NCBI GenBank assembly: GCA_009767595.1 | Contig: VSDK01001720.1 | Location: 100,044-164,043 of the forward strand | Direction of reading: 5' to 3' | DNA: 64,000 bases | From: Symbiodinium kawagutii | Lineage: Eukaryota > Sar > Dinophyceae > Suessiales > Symbiodiniaceae | Part shown: positions 49,106-58,691 of the stretch, piece by piece | Layout of the letters: every line of letters begins with the position of its first letter | Position numbering within the stretch: position 1 is the stretch's first letter | Made by a program: the position numbers and the translations under genes | Notes under the pieces: model-generated | What the model saw: the letters and a program-made list of their open reading frames with translations, nothing else | Told to the model about the DNA's origin: nothing | Database searches by the model: none

Positions 49106-51005
49106 TTAGTGCGGCGTGCAGACCCAGAAGGTGAGACAGTAGCGCCTCCCGAAGCTGGGCAACACCTGGTGAGCGAGACGTTGGCTGTTGCTGCGACAGG
49201 TGAAGCGAATGGCGTATGGTGGTTGATGAAAATAGTGGTGTTTAAGTGATAGGGGATAATAACTGGGATAATAGAGATAATAGGGATAATAATAGGAATG
49301 TTTGTTGATGAACATAGTGGTGTTTAAGTGATAGGGGATAATAACTGGGATAATAGGGATAATCAAATTGTATAATGGCGGAGCTATGACCCCGATAATG
49401 GTGTTTAGATGATAAGGGTTGATAACCAACAATTTGCAATACCTCACATACCGAGTATATATGATTTTTGGGGGAGCACCATGGGATTTTGTATAGTTAG
49501 TTAAGTTAGTAATGGTCGAGCATAGGAAATAATCACCAAGAAGAGTGGTTGAACAACTACTCCATGGGTTGTTTCTCAAGCCAGTATGGGAACCCCCAAA
49601 GTGATGGTTTGTTTATCATTACTAATTTGGGAGTACCCCTACTAGTTATAATAAACCCCCCCATAGTTCTAATAAACCCCTAAGAATAAACCCTCCTTGT
49701 TGTTTTTGATAGTAAGAAACCACTAAGATATAGCCTTGTATCTAAATGAAGGGCCAAGGTGCGGGATCGGACAGCCAGAGCTGAAAGAAAGTTGTTGGTT
49801 GCGAGTTCATTCAAAGAGGCTCCTGCTGTCAAATCAGAAAGCAGGGTGAACGGGGGCGCTGCAGTCACCCATTCCCTTCCACAGCATTATCAGCTGAGTA
49901 GCCAATCAAAAAGCCAAATGCGCATTCCAAAGCTTCACTCTCATCATCTGAATGATGTACTACTAAGGGACGCAAAAATCCCCACAATGGTGATCATTCA
50001 ACCATGTGAGATTGCTGAAAGGATGATTCTGGTGGCCCGTTTCGAAATTCCTAGATCTCAGAAGCAAGACCACCAAAATTTTGGGCATTGTTCATGTGTG
50101 CCCGTGTGCCCTTCAGCAAAAAAAATACGAAGCTCGTGTTGGCAAGGATAAGAGTTTCACTACAAACGCAAGGACAAACAGTAATCAAATCATATCAATA
50201 TACCACCACCACGACCACCACGACCGCCACGGCGGCACCTCGTGCAAAAGGTCCTTGGAGCGGAAGATCACTGCACGGCCACCCACAGGTTCCAAGTCCT
50301 GCGGCGGGAGAAGCAAAGTGGGAGACGTGCGCAGTGATGTATTTTTCTACCATCTACTATTGTAACCTTACTAGTTATCCACTATCAACCCATAGCTAAT
50401 GACAATGTATAAACCCTTATAAACCAACAGGATTAACTACCATCTGGTTTCACCACTCCCTGTAGCTCTAAATCGCTCCCCCTTTAAAGGGATTGAACGG
50501 GATACCCCTGGCTCCAAATCGCTCCCTGAGAATCACCAGCTAGATGTTCAGATTCATGTTTTTCCAAATTATTTTCTTCAAACTGGGAGAAGCAACATCT
50601 GGTTCAGGTTCAAGCTATGCAACCCAACATTGCTGAAGGCCTAGCCAAAGGACAATGGAAGCCACTCCATGGCCATTCTTTTTTGGAGGAACATCTAGTA
50701 CCTAAGAAATAAATGAGCGAGCGATATGGCAGTGGGTTCCCTATCATTAACCATTGTTTTCCCTATGAACTTGTTGGTCATTATCCCCATGAAATTGGTT
50801 GGCCAATACTGACCTGTAACCATACGTATACATCTGTGGCTGTGCAAATATGATCGGACCTCCCCACCATCGTGGCGTCCTTGAGTTCGCGCGCAGTGTC
50901 GCCTTTCAAGTCACCACGTTTGGTGCTCACGTAGCACCTGGCTAGCGCACCGCGGCTCGGGCAAAGCCAGAACTTGATGGCTTGCCGAGAGTCAATCAGG
51001 AGAAA
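49106..51005 (-). CDS. C-terminal exons of a prolyl-hydroxylase-type 2-oxoglutarate/Fe(II) oxygenase
   Basis: Three minus-strand exons splice in phase. Exon x (50868-50980, or to 51005) reads KFWLCPSRGALARCYVSTKR then GDLKGDTARELKDATM, donor ATG/GTGGGG. Exon y (50239-50298), acceptor CGCAG after a pyrimidine tract, reads DLEPVGGRAVIFRSKDLLHE, donor GAG/GTGCCG. Exon z (49106-49165), acceptor CACCAG, reads VLPSFGRRYCLTFWVCTPH then TAA. Joined, H-E-V-L-P-x-x-G-R-R-Y-x-L-T-F-W matches the catalytic C-terminus of this family: the His is the distal iron ligand and the Arg of R-R-Y binds 2-oxoglutarate. The upstream H-x-D motif is not found. Such enzymes hydroxylate prolines, in secreted proteins or in regulators. 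Introns hold family A, C and E elements. Upstream exons may extend to 58.1 kb. Confidence 0.65.
49224..49385. repeat. 82-bp tandem duplication inside an intron
   Basis: GTGGTGTTTAAGTGATAGGG starts at 49235 and 49317, followed in both by GATAATAACTGGGATAATA. It lies in the last intron of the oxygenase gene. Confidence 0.9.
49562..49670. mobile_element. MITE family A copy, right end eroded
   Basis: CATGGGTTGTTTCTCAAGCC at the left; GGGAGTACCCCTACTAG at the right. Confidence 0.65.
49680..50150. other. coding-like region within the oxygenase intron
   Basis: A 130-codon plus frame (49759-50151) and a minus frame with LTAGASLNELATNNFLSALA overlap. Neither fits the splice chain, so no gene is called. 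Confidence 0.3.
50432..50545. mobile_element. MITE family E copy
   Basis: CATCTGGTTTCACCACTCCC and TGTAGCTCTAAATCGCTCCC at the left; GCTCCCTGAGAATCACCAGC then TAGATG at the right. Confidence 0.9.
50725..50824. mobile_element. MITE family C copy, internally deleted left end
   Basis: ATATGGCAGTGGGTTCCCTA at the left, joining directly to the core ATTAACCATTGTTTTCCCTA; TACTGACCTGTAACCATACG at the right. Confidence 0.7.
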
Positions 51006-51009
51006 CTAG

Positions 51010-51890
51010 GATACCTTACATGACGTTTGGTGTGTCTGTGTTTTTGGGTCAGATGAATTGATTGATTTGCTATTGCATATCCATGAATTCACTTGATTAC
51101 AGGTGTTCACCCGTGCCAGGAGGTGTTCACCTTTGCCAGGAGTTTTTGGTGATAAACATTCCGTCAATACATATACACAAAATATCTGGTGAACCAAGAA
51201 TAGAACGGAGTTGTAGGATCGTAGGAAAGTTGCACACTGCACACACGTGTACACATCTGGTTGGTGCAACCCCTCTGAAAAATGGTAATCAATTAATGAA
51301 CCAACCATCACAAATATTGGGATCAACTAAATATGTGCTCCAAAAACAAACACCGATTTATTTGCGAAGAATGAAACTTTAAGGATAATTGTTGGATAAA
51401 CACCACTGGTGTGTGTGTGTGTATGAATACATGCGAACAACAGAAGTAAATGCAAAAACAGCAACATCCTGCACTTACATTTAGAATACGTATTGAAGAG
51501 ATCATGGATGGGCAAGACTGATATTCTACAAGATTAATTATCTCCTCAGTATAGCGATCACCCTCTTTGTAACACATCCTCCAATCACAGCAATCGGTTG
51601 AAAAGGTTAAGCACAGGCAGTGGTGTTCCCATGATGATGTTGATGATGATGATGATGATCACTAGTCAAACTCCACAATCATTCAGCTGGATCTGAAGCA
51701 AAGCAAAGCCTGGAGATTCCATGGATAATCTGCCAGTGATTCACCAAAGGGTCGGAGTCTTCCAGATTGGCGACTCATGAGGCAACTGCTGGCCAAAGCA
51801 TGAGATTTCGATGATGATTGATGACATCAAATCCGATAGGTACCTACATATATGTGTGATTTCCAATAGGCTACGTGAACCATCCCAAGA
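51010..51890. other. no confident gene
   Basis: Contains (CA/GT)n near 51405, (ATG)n at 51636-51658, a partial family B end (CATCTGGTTGGTGCAACCCC, 51257) and a weak minus island (51730-51815) with SCFGQQLPHESPIWKTPTLW. Confidence 0.4.
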
Positions 51891-51891
51891 A

Positions 51892-51965
51892 ATACATAGA
51901 AATCTAGTTTGACCGTGTATGGGATGTTCACCAGGGATGCGGGGGGAGTGACCCACAGCCATGCA
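51892..51965. mobile_element. MITE family C right half
   Basis: ATGTTCACCAGGGATGCGGG then GAGTGACCCACAGCCATG. Confidence 0.5.
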
Positions 51966-51975
51966 TAAATGCACA

Positions 51976-52093
51976 TATGTGGCGGTTTCTCAAAAAAGGG
52001 GACCCCCAAAATGGTTGGTTTGTTAACATAAGTTGTTTAACATGGCACAGGATGATTTCGGGATGCTGTAGACTATTTTGAGAAACACCCATA
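51976..52093. mobile_element. MITE family A copy
   Basis: TATGTGGCGGTTTCTCAAAA with GGGGACCCCC at the left; TATTTTGAGAAACACCCATA at the right. Confidence 0.85.
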
Positions 52094-52114
52094 CAGCCCA
52101 TACACATGATTAGC

Positions 52115-52290
52115 AGCTGGTAAGACCCCCTTGCAAAGACTCAGGAGAACTGTCAGTAACCCCAATCACAGATTTCAAATAACAAGGTATGACAACCCTA
52201 ACGGGATATACGGAAAAAAAAGTACCACCCATCCCACCATGGGGTTGTCTGTGGTGTAGCCGGCTTAACTGTGGATGCCATATTCTAGCT
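52115..52290 (-). CDS. weak candidate exon
   Basis: The minus frame reads WHPQLSRLHHRQPHGGMGGT then FFSVYPVRVVIPCYLKSVIG. Same strand as the oxygenase gene and within its possible extent. No splice-phase check was possible. Confidence 0.25.
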
Positions 52291-52554
52291 GGTTGCGTGA
52301 TGACTATATTTTCATGATGCATGGGGAGTCATTCCAGTTTTGCAGATTACAAGAATGTTTGTTTGAAGAATTACTGTACATGTCTGATACAGTAATTACA
52401 AACCCACAAGTGCATTGACCACCACTTGAGTCTCCCAACCTAAAACGCAACTAGCAGGCTCGCTTCTTGCAAATCCTTAGACTGTGGAAATGGTTTTGAG
52501 CCACATGCGTGGTCAACGTGCGCGTTTGGAACACTATCAGGCGGTCGATAAATA

Positions 52555-52650
52555 GCGTACTCTCACCAAGATAACAAAGCGATGGCTTGTACATCGGCAA
52601 GTCCATATTGATCTCATTCATAATAATCGCCCTCATCGAAACAAAGACAG
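52555..52650 (-). CDS. candidate exon, upstream of the oxygenase exons
   Basis: After CTTGTAG, which is the end of a family D element, the minus frame reads SVFVSMRAIIMNEINMDLPM then YKPSLCYL before a strong donor (CTTG/GTGAGAG). Phase 1 at the donor would match the exon starting at 50980 (CC ATC AAG). So the element terminus acts as acceptor. Confidence 0.4.
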
Positions 52651-52818
52651 ACCTACAAGGTGGGCCCTGAAAAATAGCCAAGTTGGTTTACAACTAGAGT
52701 AACTATCACTTATAGTAGATCCAACTAGACAACTTAGCACTCCCAAAGTGGGGCTACCAGGGTAACTAAACAGCTTAATTATGAACCAACTCCTAACGTT
52801 GGGAGCCCCACTTTGTAC
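52645..52818. mobile_element. MITE family D copy, long
   Basis: CTACAAGGTGGGCCCTGAAA at the left; GTTGGGAGCCCCACTTTGTA at the right; an additional internal AAGTGGGGCTACCAGGG box suggests a tandem or composite copy. Confidence 0.8.
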
Positions 52819-52904
52819 CACGGGTACCGTGTGAACTTCGCACCTCAGACGACCTCCGTTCTGTCGACCTTTGGGGTGATCCCCAAAGTCCTGTAGAGCA
52901 GGTT

Positions 52905-53105
52905 TGGGCGTTTCTCAAGTCATAGGGGACCCCCCAAATCATCAAGATAATAGCCAACAAGTTCATAGGGAAAACAGTGGTTTATGATAGGGAAAACAAT
53001 CGTTGGGGTTAGTTGGTAGTTGATTCAGCTTATCCATCGAATAGTCGTCACTTGTAGGCATAAACCAACCATAACTTGGGGGTCCCATATGACTTGAGAA
53101 ACCAC
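52905..53105. mobile_element. MITE family A copy with a family C core inside
   Basis: GGCGTTTCTCAAGTCATAGG at the left and GGGGGTCCCATATGACTTGA then GAAACCACAAC at the right. Inside, 52950-53010 carries AATAGCCAACAAGTTCATAG and AGGGAAAACAGTGG, typical of family C. Nested insertion or recombination. Confidence 0.75.
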
Positions 53106-53109
53106 AACA

Positions 53110-53925
53110 AATGCCTGGGTGCTACAACGCACGCACACACACATACATCTATTATGTATGCAAATTAGTTGATACATAAAAAATATCTTAATGAATTACG
53201 AAAATGTAGATATAGTCAACTAGGACTGATTCAGATTGTATGCACATAAGTACATGCACACACAAATGATCACAAAGGTAATGCAACATAATGTACCATC
53301 CTATTTATGCAGAAATGTGTGCATGTATTGCTGGATTAACATGTGGCTGCCCAAAGGGACAAATATATTTTGTTGGGATGTTGATCGACTCATTTTTTGC
53401 GATTTTTTGGGTGGTTGGCTACGGAACATACCCATGTAGCCCAACAATCATGGATATGTTCTGCAACTTTCCCCGAAGCATTATGTCACGCAAAGATCAT
53501 TACAGTGTCGTGACAACAAGCATTCAACAAATCATCAAAACTATCAAGTACCACCCAATACCACCCAATAGATCATCATGACTAACAACTACTATACCAA
53601 ACAAATCCTCAGAACCACTAGTCAACCCATAAACCACTGTCAAACATCAATTGGCTTCCACATGTTCACGGTCACATGTTGATTGCATGCATCTGACTTT
53701 TTGTTTCAATTAGCAAAACCACAACCTGGCCAGTGATAATCCAGGGTTCCGATTGACCACCAGGGCTTGTACCAAGGCTGATTCTCCGGGATATCCGCAA
53801 GAAAGCGATGGTTCCCTACGAATACAACCTTGGTGGCTTATAGATCCCTTGCTAAAAATATACTTTTAGTGGTTATATGGTAAACCAATCATATCCCAAA
53901 AACACAACAAAAACCTAAGTTCGCG
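53110..53925. other. no confident gene
   Basis: ACACACA and ACCACCCAAT words. A plus ORF (53291-53581) has a hydrophobic part but little support. Confidence 0.4.
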
Positions 53926-53935
53926 GGTACGAGCC

Positions 53936-54101
53936 ATCCAGCAACCCTTTTCCATGAACCTAAGGGGGTTCTGAATCTCCCCATCCTGGGTGGACCTATT
54001 ACGTTGAGGCCTTCAGTCGCAAACACGGGCGAATCTCGGGTGTCCTCCGGCAAGTTCACGTAAGCCAGCCTGATTCGCCAGTCGCTGACCAAATAACAAA
54101 C
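53936..54101 (-). CDS. exon directly after a family B element
   Basis: The minus frame starts exactly at the CACCAACCAG terminus of the element: VCYLVSDWRIRLAYVNLPED, then TRDSPVFATEGLNVIGPPRM and GRFRTPLGSWKRVA. Balanced globular composition. Phase 0 is compatible with the donor of 54951-55087, although an exon may lie between. No family recognised. Confidence 0.5.
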
Positions 54102-54201
54102 CTGGTTGGTGGTTGAACCACCCCTATGACAAATATGAGTCAACCAACCACTTGTTAATGATGACTAAGGAAAATAAAAAATGTTTGAAATCACCAACCA
54201 G
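54102..54201. mobile_element. MITE family B copy at an exon border
   Basis: CTGGTTGGTGGTTGAACCACC at the left; TTTGAAATCACCAACCAG at the right. It is flanked by an inverted 17-mer, GCTGACCAAATAACAAA (54085-54101) and its complement (about 54233-54249). Confidence 0.9.
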
Positions 54202-54289
54202 CAAATATTGGGTTGACGATTTCAGATTGTAATTTGTTATTTGGTCAGCCACCATTTCAATCATTGTTACTTGGAATTTGAATTAGCAA

Positions 54290-54490
54290 ATTTGTTATTT
54301 CGTAATATGATTGTGGCTTCAAGAGTCTCAATCATGGATTTGTGACTATCAATTACCAGAGCCTTTGCGGTGGCCAATGCTCCTACTAAAACAGTATGCA
54401 TATACAACGCATTTACTTGCTTACACGTACTTGCTTGTGCAAATAGATGCACGCTATCCGGTAATTCAACCTGTTCAACACAGCCATATA
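54290..54490 (-). CDS. candidate exon
   Basis: After a TTTGCAG acceptor the minus frame reads LYGCVEQVELPDSVHLFAQA, then VNALYMHTVLVGALATAKAL and IDSHKSMIETLEATIIL. Helical, globular. It lies between the exons at 54951-55087 and 53936-54101. A plus frame is open too. Confidence 0.35.
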
Positions 54491-54639
54491 GCTGCAAATT
54501 CCAACATGTGTAATTATAAGGATAATCCATGATAATCCATCTCTCCGAAATGATATGCTCCTGGGGGGAAAAAAATGGTGCTTGGTATGGGCAAGCAGCG
54601 GCCAATCATGGCAATCACTTACAATCAATGACCCCTTAT

Positions 54640-54945
54640 TCAATCATCAATCAATCATCAACCGACCATTTTATCAACCATTGATGGTACTCAATATAGT
54701 TCACCACTCTTAATCAACACAAACCGTAGATTGACCGTAGATTAACCATAGATTTGCAAACTATTATTGGCTAACCATTTATCGAGCCAACCATTTTGTC
54801 GACCATTTCTCAATCATCTTATCAACGATTTGATCAATCAACAACGACTATTATTGGAATGGTCGAAGTGCTGATCGTTGAGGATCAACAACGACCATCG
54901 ACGTGCATTTTATTACCCATTTGATCCCTCAACTATTGTTGGCTA
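54640..54945. repeat. ATCAACCATTTTATC / AACCATAGATT degenerate satellite
   Basis: Imperfect words of CAACCATTT and '(G)ACCGTAGATT'; presumably intronic. Confidence 0.6.
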
Positions 54946-54950
54946 GTCAC

Positions 54951-55087
54951 CAAGTTGATGCAGTCCTTGTCATCGCCCCCGATCTTTTCGCCGCCAAAAC
55001 ACATGGTCAACTCCCGGAAATTCATCCAAGCTCCACCTGACAAAACCGCAAGCCGCTTGGTGAAACCGACCGGTGGAATATCCAACC
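54951..55087 (-). CDS. exon of a minus-strand gene
   Basis: Acceptor CTTACCAG, then GLDIPPVGFTKRLAVLSGGA, WMNFRELTMCFGGEKIGGDD and KDCINL, donor TTG/GTGACT. It joins in phase to the exon at 55255-55365 (AAA G + GG TTG) across a 167-nt intron filled with the ACCATGG repeat. No family recognised. Confidence 0.5.
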
Positions 55088-55109
55088 CTGGTAAGCCATG
55101 GCAAAAACA

Positions 55110-55245
55110 TGGTAGCACCATGGAAAAAGCATTTTAGAACCATGGTAAAACTATGGTAGAACCATGGTAGAACCATGGAAAAACTGTGGTAGAACCATGG
55201 TAAAACCATGGTAGAGCCATGGTAAAACCATGGCAAAACCAGCGT
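55110..55245. repeat. ACCATGGTA(G)AA tandem repeat in an intron
   Basis: About 12 units of CCATGGTAGAA/CCATGGTAAAA. The core CCATGG is palindromic (NcoI-like). Similar words recur at 56141-56180. Confidence 0.85.
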
Positions 55246-55254
55246 AAAACCAAC

Positions 55255-55365
55255 CTTTCACTGGCCAATTTCCCCATTGATTCAGCTGCTTTACGTATCT
55301 GACATGATGATTTTCAACTTCGCTCAGCTTCCCGAGCTGCTCAACAGTTGCGAGCATGCACCGCA
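55255..55365 (-). CDS. exon of a minus-strand gene
   Basis: The minus frame reads MLATVEQLGKLSEVENHHVR then YVKQLNQWGNWPVK, donor AAAG/GTTGGT. It precedes and splices in phase to 54951-55087. Amphipathic helical composition. The upstream boundary is not determined. Confidence 0.45.
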
Positions 55366-55427
55366 ACGGGAGGTTTCAACCTGCGGCTAAGCTAGTTCAA
55401 CTACCAATTAAGGTATATATATATATA

Positions 55428-55532
55428 TCTGGTTGGTGGTTGAACCACCCCTATGAAAAATATTAGTCAACCAACCAATGGTTATAAGAATTACTAGGGA
55501 AAATAAAACATGTTTGAAACCACTAACCAGTA
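55428..55532. mobile_element. MITE family B copy
   Basis: CTGGTTGGTGGTTGAACCACC at the left; GTTTGAAACCACTAACCAG at the right; internal GTCAACCAACC and ACTAGGGAAAATAAAAC. Confidence 0.95.
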
Positions 55533-55637
55533 TTGTGAAATGGCTTTGTCATCATAAACCTGGATATCAACCTGGTTGGTATTGACTACTGTTGTTCGTC
55601 GATATCAGCATCAAAGGTCATATATACATGTACATCT

Positions 55638-55740
55638 ACCATCTGGTTTCACCACTCCCTGTAGCACTTTAGCTCCCCCTTTAAAGGGATTTAGGGATAC
55701 CCCTGGCTCCTTAGCTCCCTGAGAATCACCAGCTAGACAT
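55638..55740. mobile_element. MITE family E copy
   Basis: CATCTGGTTTCACCACTCCC at the left; GCTCCCTGAGAATCACCAGC at the right. Confidence 0.9.
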
Positions 55741-55969
55741 ATACCTGTCATTGCTTGTATATACATATAGCGGGCCCAGAATATTCTGTGGATTGAACTC
55801 ACCAGACTTCGTCGAGAGTAGGTTCCCTGTATAGCTTATCTCCCTGGTACCGGCATTTTATCAGTTTACCCTAAATTAGTTCTAGATTTGACCTTTAGTA
55901 GATAATGTAGATACATGAAACTAAGCATAGCTAGATTAGTTATCCCTGGTTGCTGGTTTTTCTTGACCA

Positions 55970-56140
55970 CTACCCAGTACACACGCAGTGCTCCACCAAG
56001 ACACTTGCCCCATCTTCCTCCACACGTCGACGCTTGGCTTCGCTGCCACTCCTGGGTATCATACCTGGAGATGGCGACCGTTGTGTGGTGACATGGCCAG
56101 CCAGTGAAGGATGTCCGTTTCCCAGAAAGCCACGGATAAG
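55970..56140 (-). CDS. candidate exon with nuclear-signal-like basic patch
   Basis: The minus frame reads FLGNGHPSLAGHVTTQRSPS then PGMIPRSGSEAKRRRVEEDG and ASVLVEHCVC. KRRRVEE resembles a monopartite nuclear localisation signal. A plus frame is open as well. Same strand as neighbours. Confidence 0.4.
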   Translation of the reverse strand, partial: LIRGFLGNGHPSLAGHVTTQRSPSPGMIPRSGSEAKRRRVEEDGASVLVEHCVCTG

Positions 56141-56209
56141 CCCATGGTAAGCCATGTAAAAAAATGTGGTGAACCGTGGTAGAACTCTAATTTTCGTACT
56201 TAACAACTA

Positions 56210-56500
56210 ATTACCATCATTCCCCACAGGTCCATTCTGGGAACAACAATGTTTTGTTTAGCAAATATTCATTAATATTTTGCTAAATGGCTAGTAAACT
56301 CATGAATGCTGGTGGGCTTATCGCTAAAATTGACTGAAAATGGGTTCATAGTGGGTAACAAACACAATTTCTACCCTGAATTGTTGGTATGGAGTACGTC
56401 TTCGGGAATTCACCTAATCATTAACCAAATATACGCCATGCTTTTCATATACAAATTACGAGCCTGAATCACCTATGTTCAGGGACAGCTGGGTAGCAGA
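56210..56500. other. AT-rich spacer
   Basis: No coding or repeat-family signal apart from AAATATTCATTAATATTTTGC palindromic-like words. Confidence 0.4.
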
Positions 56501-56504
56501 AACT

Positions 56505-57110
56505 TTTCTGCTTACTACCGTCCAGAAAAGGCTTAAAAAACATGTTTGGGCTCATACTTGAAAACAGACCACCAGTAAGCGGGTTTTCATAAACCGGTTC
56601 AAAGTCAGTGTTCCATTCTGCTTACTACAGTTGAAAGCATGAAGCTCCAAATCATGTCACAAGTGCCGCTGTTTAAAAGACAATTACTTACGGTGATTAT
56701 TAGTGGCTATTAGCAAGTGTAATCATTACTGCTCATTAGTGCTTAGTGATTAATTTCATTGTGACTAATTCTTGGTGATTGTTTGCCACGTTTAGTGATC
56801 ATTGTAATTGAGGCTCATTCTTAGTGATTATTAGTTATTATTGGTGATTGCTAGTATAGTAATTATCAGTTATCAGTGACTGGTGGTTATGAGTATATTG
56901 TTATTAGTGACTAGATGGGGAGATGGCGATGGGGAGGGGGAGAGGGAGTTGCCCAAGAAGCCCAGAATTCAAACCCACCCCTAGTAAGCAGATTTTGTTT
57001 CCAGGATCTTCCAGAAATCAAGGGACTGCAGTAAGCAAAATCCATGTACAATATCCCCCCGAATTTGGTTCTGCTAATGATAGCCCTGGGAGGATTTCTG
57101 CTTACTGGCC
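56505..57110. repeat. TTCTGCTTACT / AGTAAGCAGA repeats and TTAGTGATTA satellite
   Basis: TTTTCTGCTTACTACCG (56505), AGTAAGCGGGTTTTC (about 56574), TTCTGCTTACTACAG (about 56616), AGTAAGCAGATTTTG (about 56984), AGTAAGCAAAATCC and TTTCTGCTTACTGGCC alternate in orientation. Between them, 56690-56910 is a degenerate TTAGTGATTATTAGTGGCTA tract. Confidence 0.7.
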
Positions 57111-57388
57111 GTACCCGACTATAGCAATATGAAGGTCCGTGCAATGCATCAACCAATGATTCGATATAAATACGGCACATATGCCTAAATGTGTACGTAC
57201 ACGCAATCATATTCGCAAATATAGTAAACTATGAAATACAGTATATTCAATCAAAATATACGCGGTAGCAGAGCATGTATCCGACACAACCGCGACAGTT
57301 TTGCATTTGCCCACGATAGTGTCCGCTAAAAAACTCCCTTGACAAAACCCAGACTTCTTTCCGCAATCTTTGAACATTGCCTGGCACT

Positions 57389-57502
57389 ATGGCTGTGGGT
57401 CAGTTCACCCCGTACCCCTGGTTCCCCATCATAAACCTTTGTTTTCCCTATGGGTTTGTTGGTCATTAACCCCCTGATGGTGAATATTGACCCGTAGCCC
57501 TA
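57389..57502. mobile_element. MITE family C copy
   Basis: ATGGCTGTGGGTCAGTTCAC at the left; ATATTGACCCGTAGCCC at the right. Confidence 0.9.
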
Positions 57503-57611
57503 TTCACCATGAATGATTTTGACATTGACTGCTGTCAACCACTGTTTTGGTTCTGGGATCAATCCCTCGACCAAGGTCTCCCTGGTGTATCAGGCGGTCC
57601 AAAATTTGCGA

Positions 57612-57718
57612 CTACCATCTGGTTTCACCACTCCCTGTAGCTCTGAATCGCTCCCCCTTTAAAGGGATTTGGGGATACCCCTGGCTCCAAATCGCTCCCT
57701 GAGAATCACTAGCTAGAC
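57612..57718. mobile_element. MITE family E copy
   Basis: CATCTGGTTTCACCACTCCC at the left; GCTCCCTGAGAATCACTAGC at the right. Confidence 0.95.
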
Positions 57719-57934
57719 GAGGATCTTGTGAATCTTGTGTGTGTGATTTGCTCAGTCATTAGTTAACATGATCAGCAAAACACAGTCGGATTTCGTTGGA
57801 TGATATGCGGCGAAAGAATAGATAAGGATGGGATATTGGTTTCAAGTCTTAGAGCAAAATAGCAAATAGGGTCATTGCTGACATGAACTTCACGCATGAA
57901 CCAGTTCGGGTGAAACTACATGAAGATACCACCT

Positions 57935-58120
57935 GGTAAACAATCCCCGGGACGCAAAAACGCATCAGGAAAGCCGGTATGCCATCTATAAACGTTGGAT
58001 GTTCCACTACGCACATCCAACCTCCGTGCTTCCCAACCTTCCCAGCCACCTTTGGGCGTGCGCGAAGTGAGGTGTCTTTGCCACTCATTGTCCTGGGATG
58101 ATGCGGTGATCGGTGACATT
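57935..58120 (-). CDS. candidate exon, possibly an early exon of the 49-58 kb gene
   Basis: The minus frame reads NEWQRHLTSRTPKGGWEGWE then RSGTSNVYRWHTGFPDAFLR and PGDCLPGG. A second minus frame is also open (KHGGWMCVVEHPTFIDGIPA). The first is preferred on composition. Boundaries uncertain. Confidence 0.4.
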
Positions 58121-58199
58121 CCGACGCGTCGCTCCCATAAACCATCTCTTTGGGAATCATCTTCGTAGCGACTGGAGGACCCTACACTGGCCCATTACT

Positions 58200-58690
58200 T
58201 TGAACCACAAATCATACATCAAACTTCTTGTTTCTTGTTCCCTATTGCCGATTGATGTATGGGTATAGCTCTTTGGTTAGTGCTGGTTGTTGATTCTGAT
58301 TGTTGCTGGCTATGGTTGTGTTTGCTGTTGCTCTTTCTTGTTGTGGACTTGTTGATTGTTGCTGGTTATTGTTGTCTACCAAGCCATGCAGCCATTATCA
58401 AACACGATTCACCATCATTCTTTATCATCATGAACCACTATCATGTGACTTCATTCTCAATCATTATGACCCATCATCATTCACCGTCGTGTTTCACCAT
58501 CATTCATAGTTATTTGGCATACCGTCTGGTAGACTAACATGACAATGGAAAATCCACCATGCAAGGATGATTTCCCAGGCTTTTCCTGATAAAATGGTGA
58601 CTTTTCCATTGCCATGGTACCAGAGGGTATCCCCTATAATCAGCCACTATCATCCATCCATAGCTTTTCTTGTAACTTGTAGCCACGCCA
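58200..58690. other. no confident gene
   Basis: TTGTTGCTGG-type T/G-rich words, then CATTATCA/CATCATTC satellite. A plus ORF at 58259-58537 is low-complexity Leu/Val/Cys and is not called. Confidence 0.4.
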
Positions 58691-58691
58691 G

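Noticed and set aside
55151-55236. Repeated WFYHGSTMVLP-type ORF
   Set aside because: Translation of the CCATGGTAGAA intron repeat.
58259-58537. Hydrophobic Leu/Val/Cys ORF as a membrane protein
   Set aside because: Driven by T/G-rich TTGTTGCTGG words; no start context, splice or family support.
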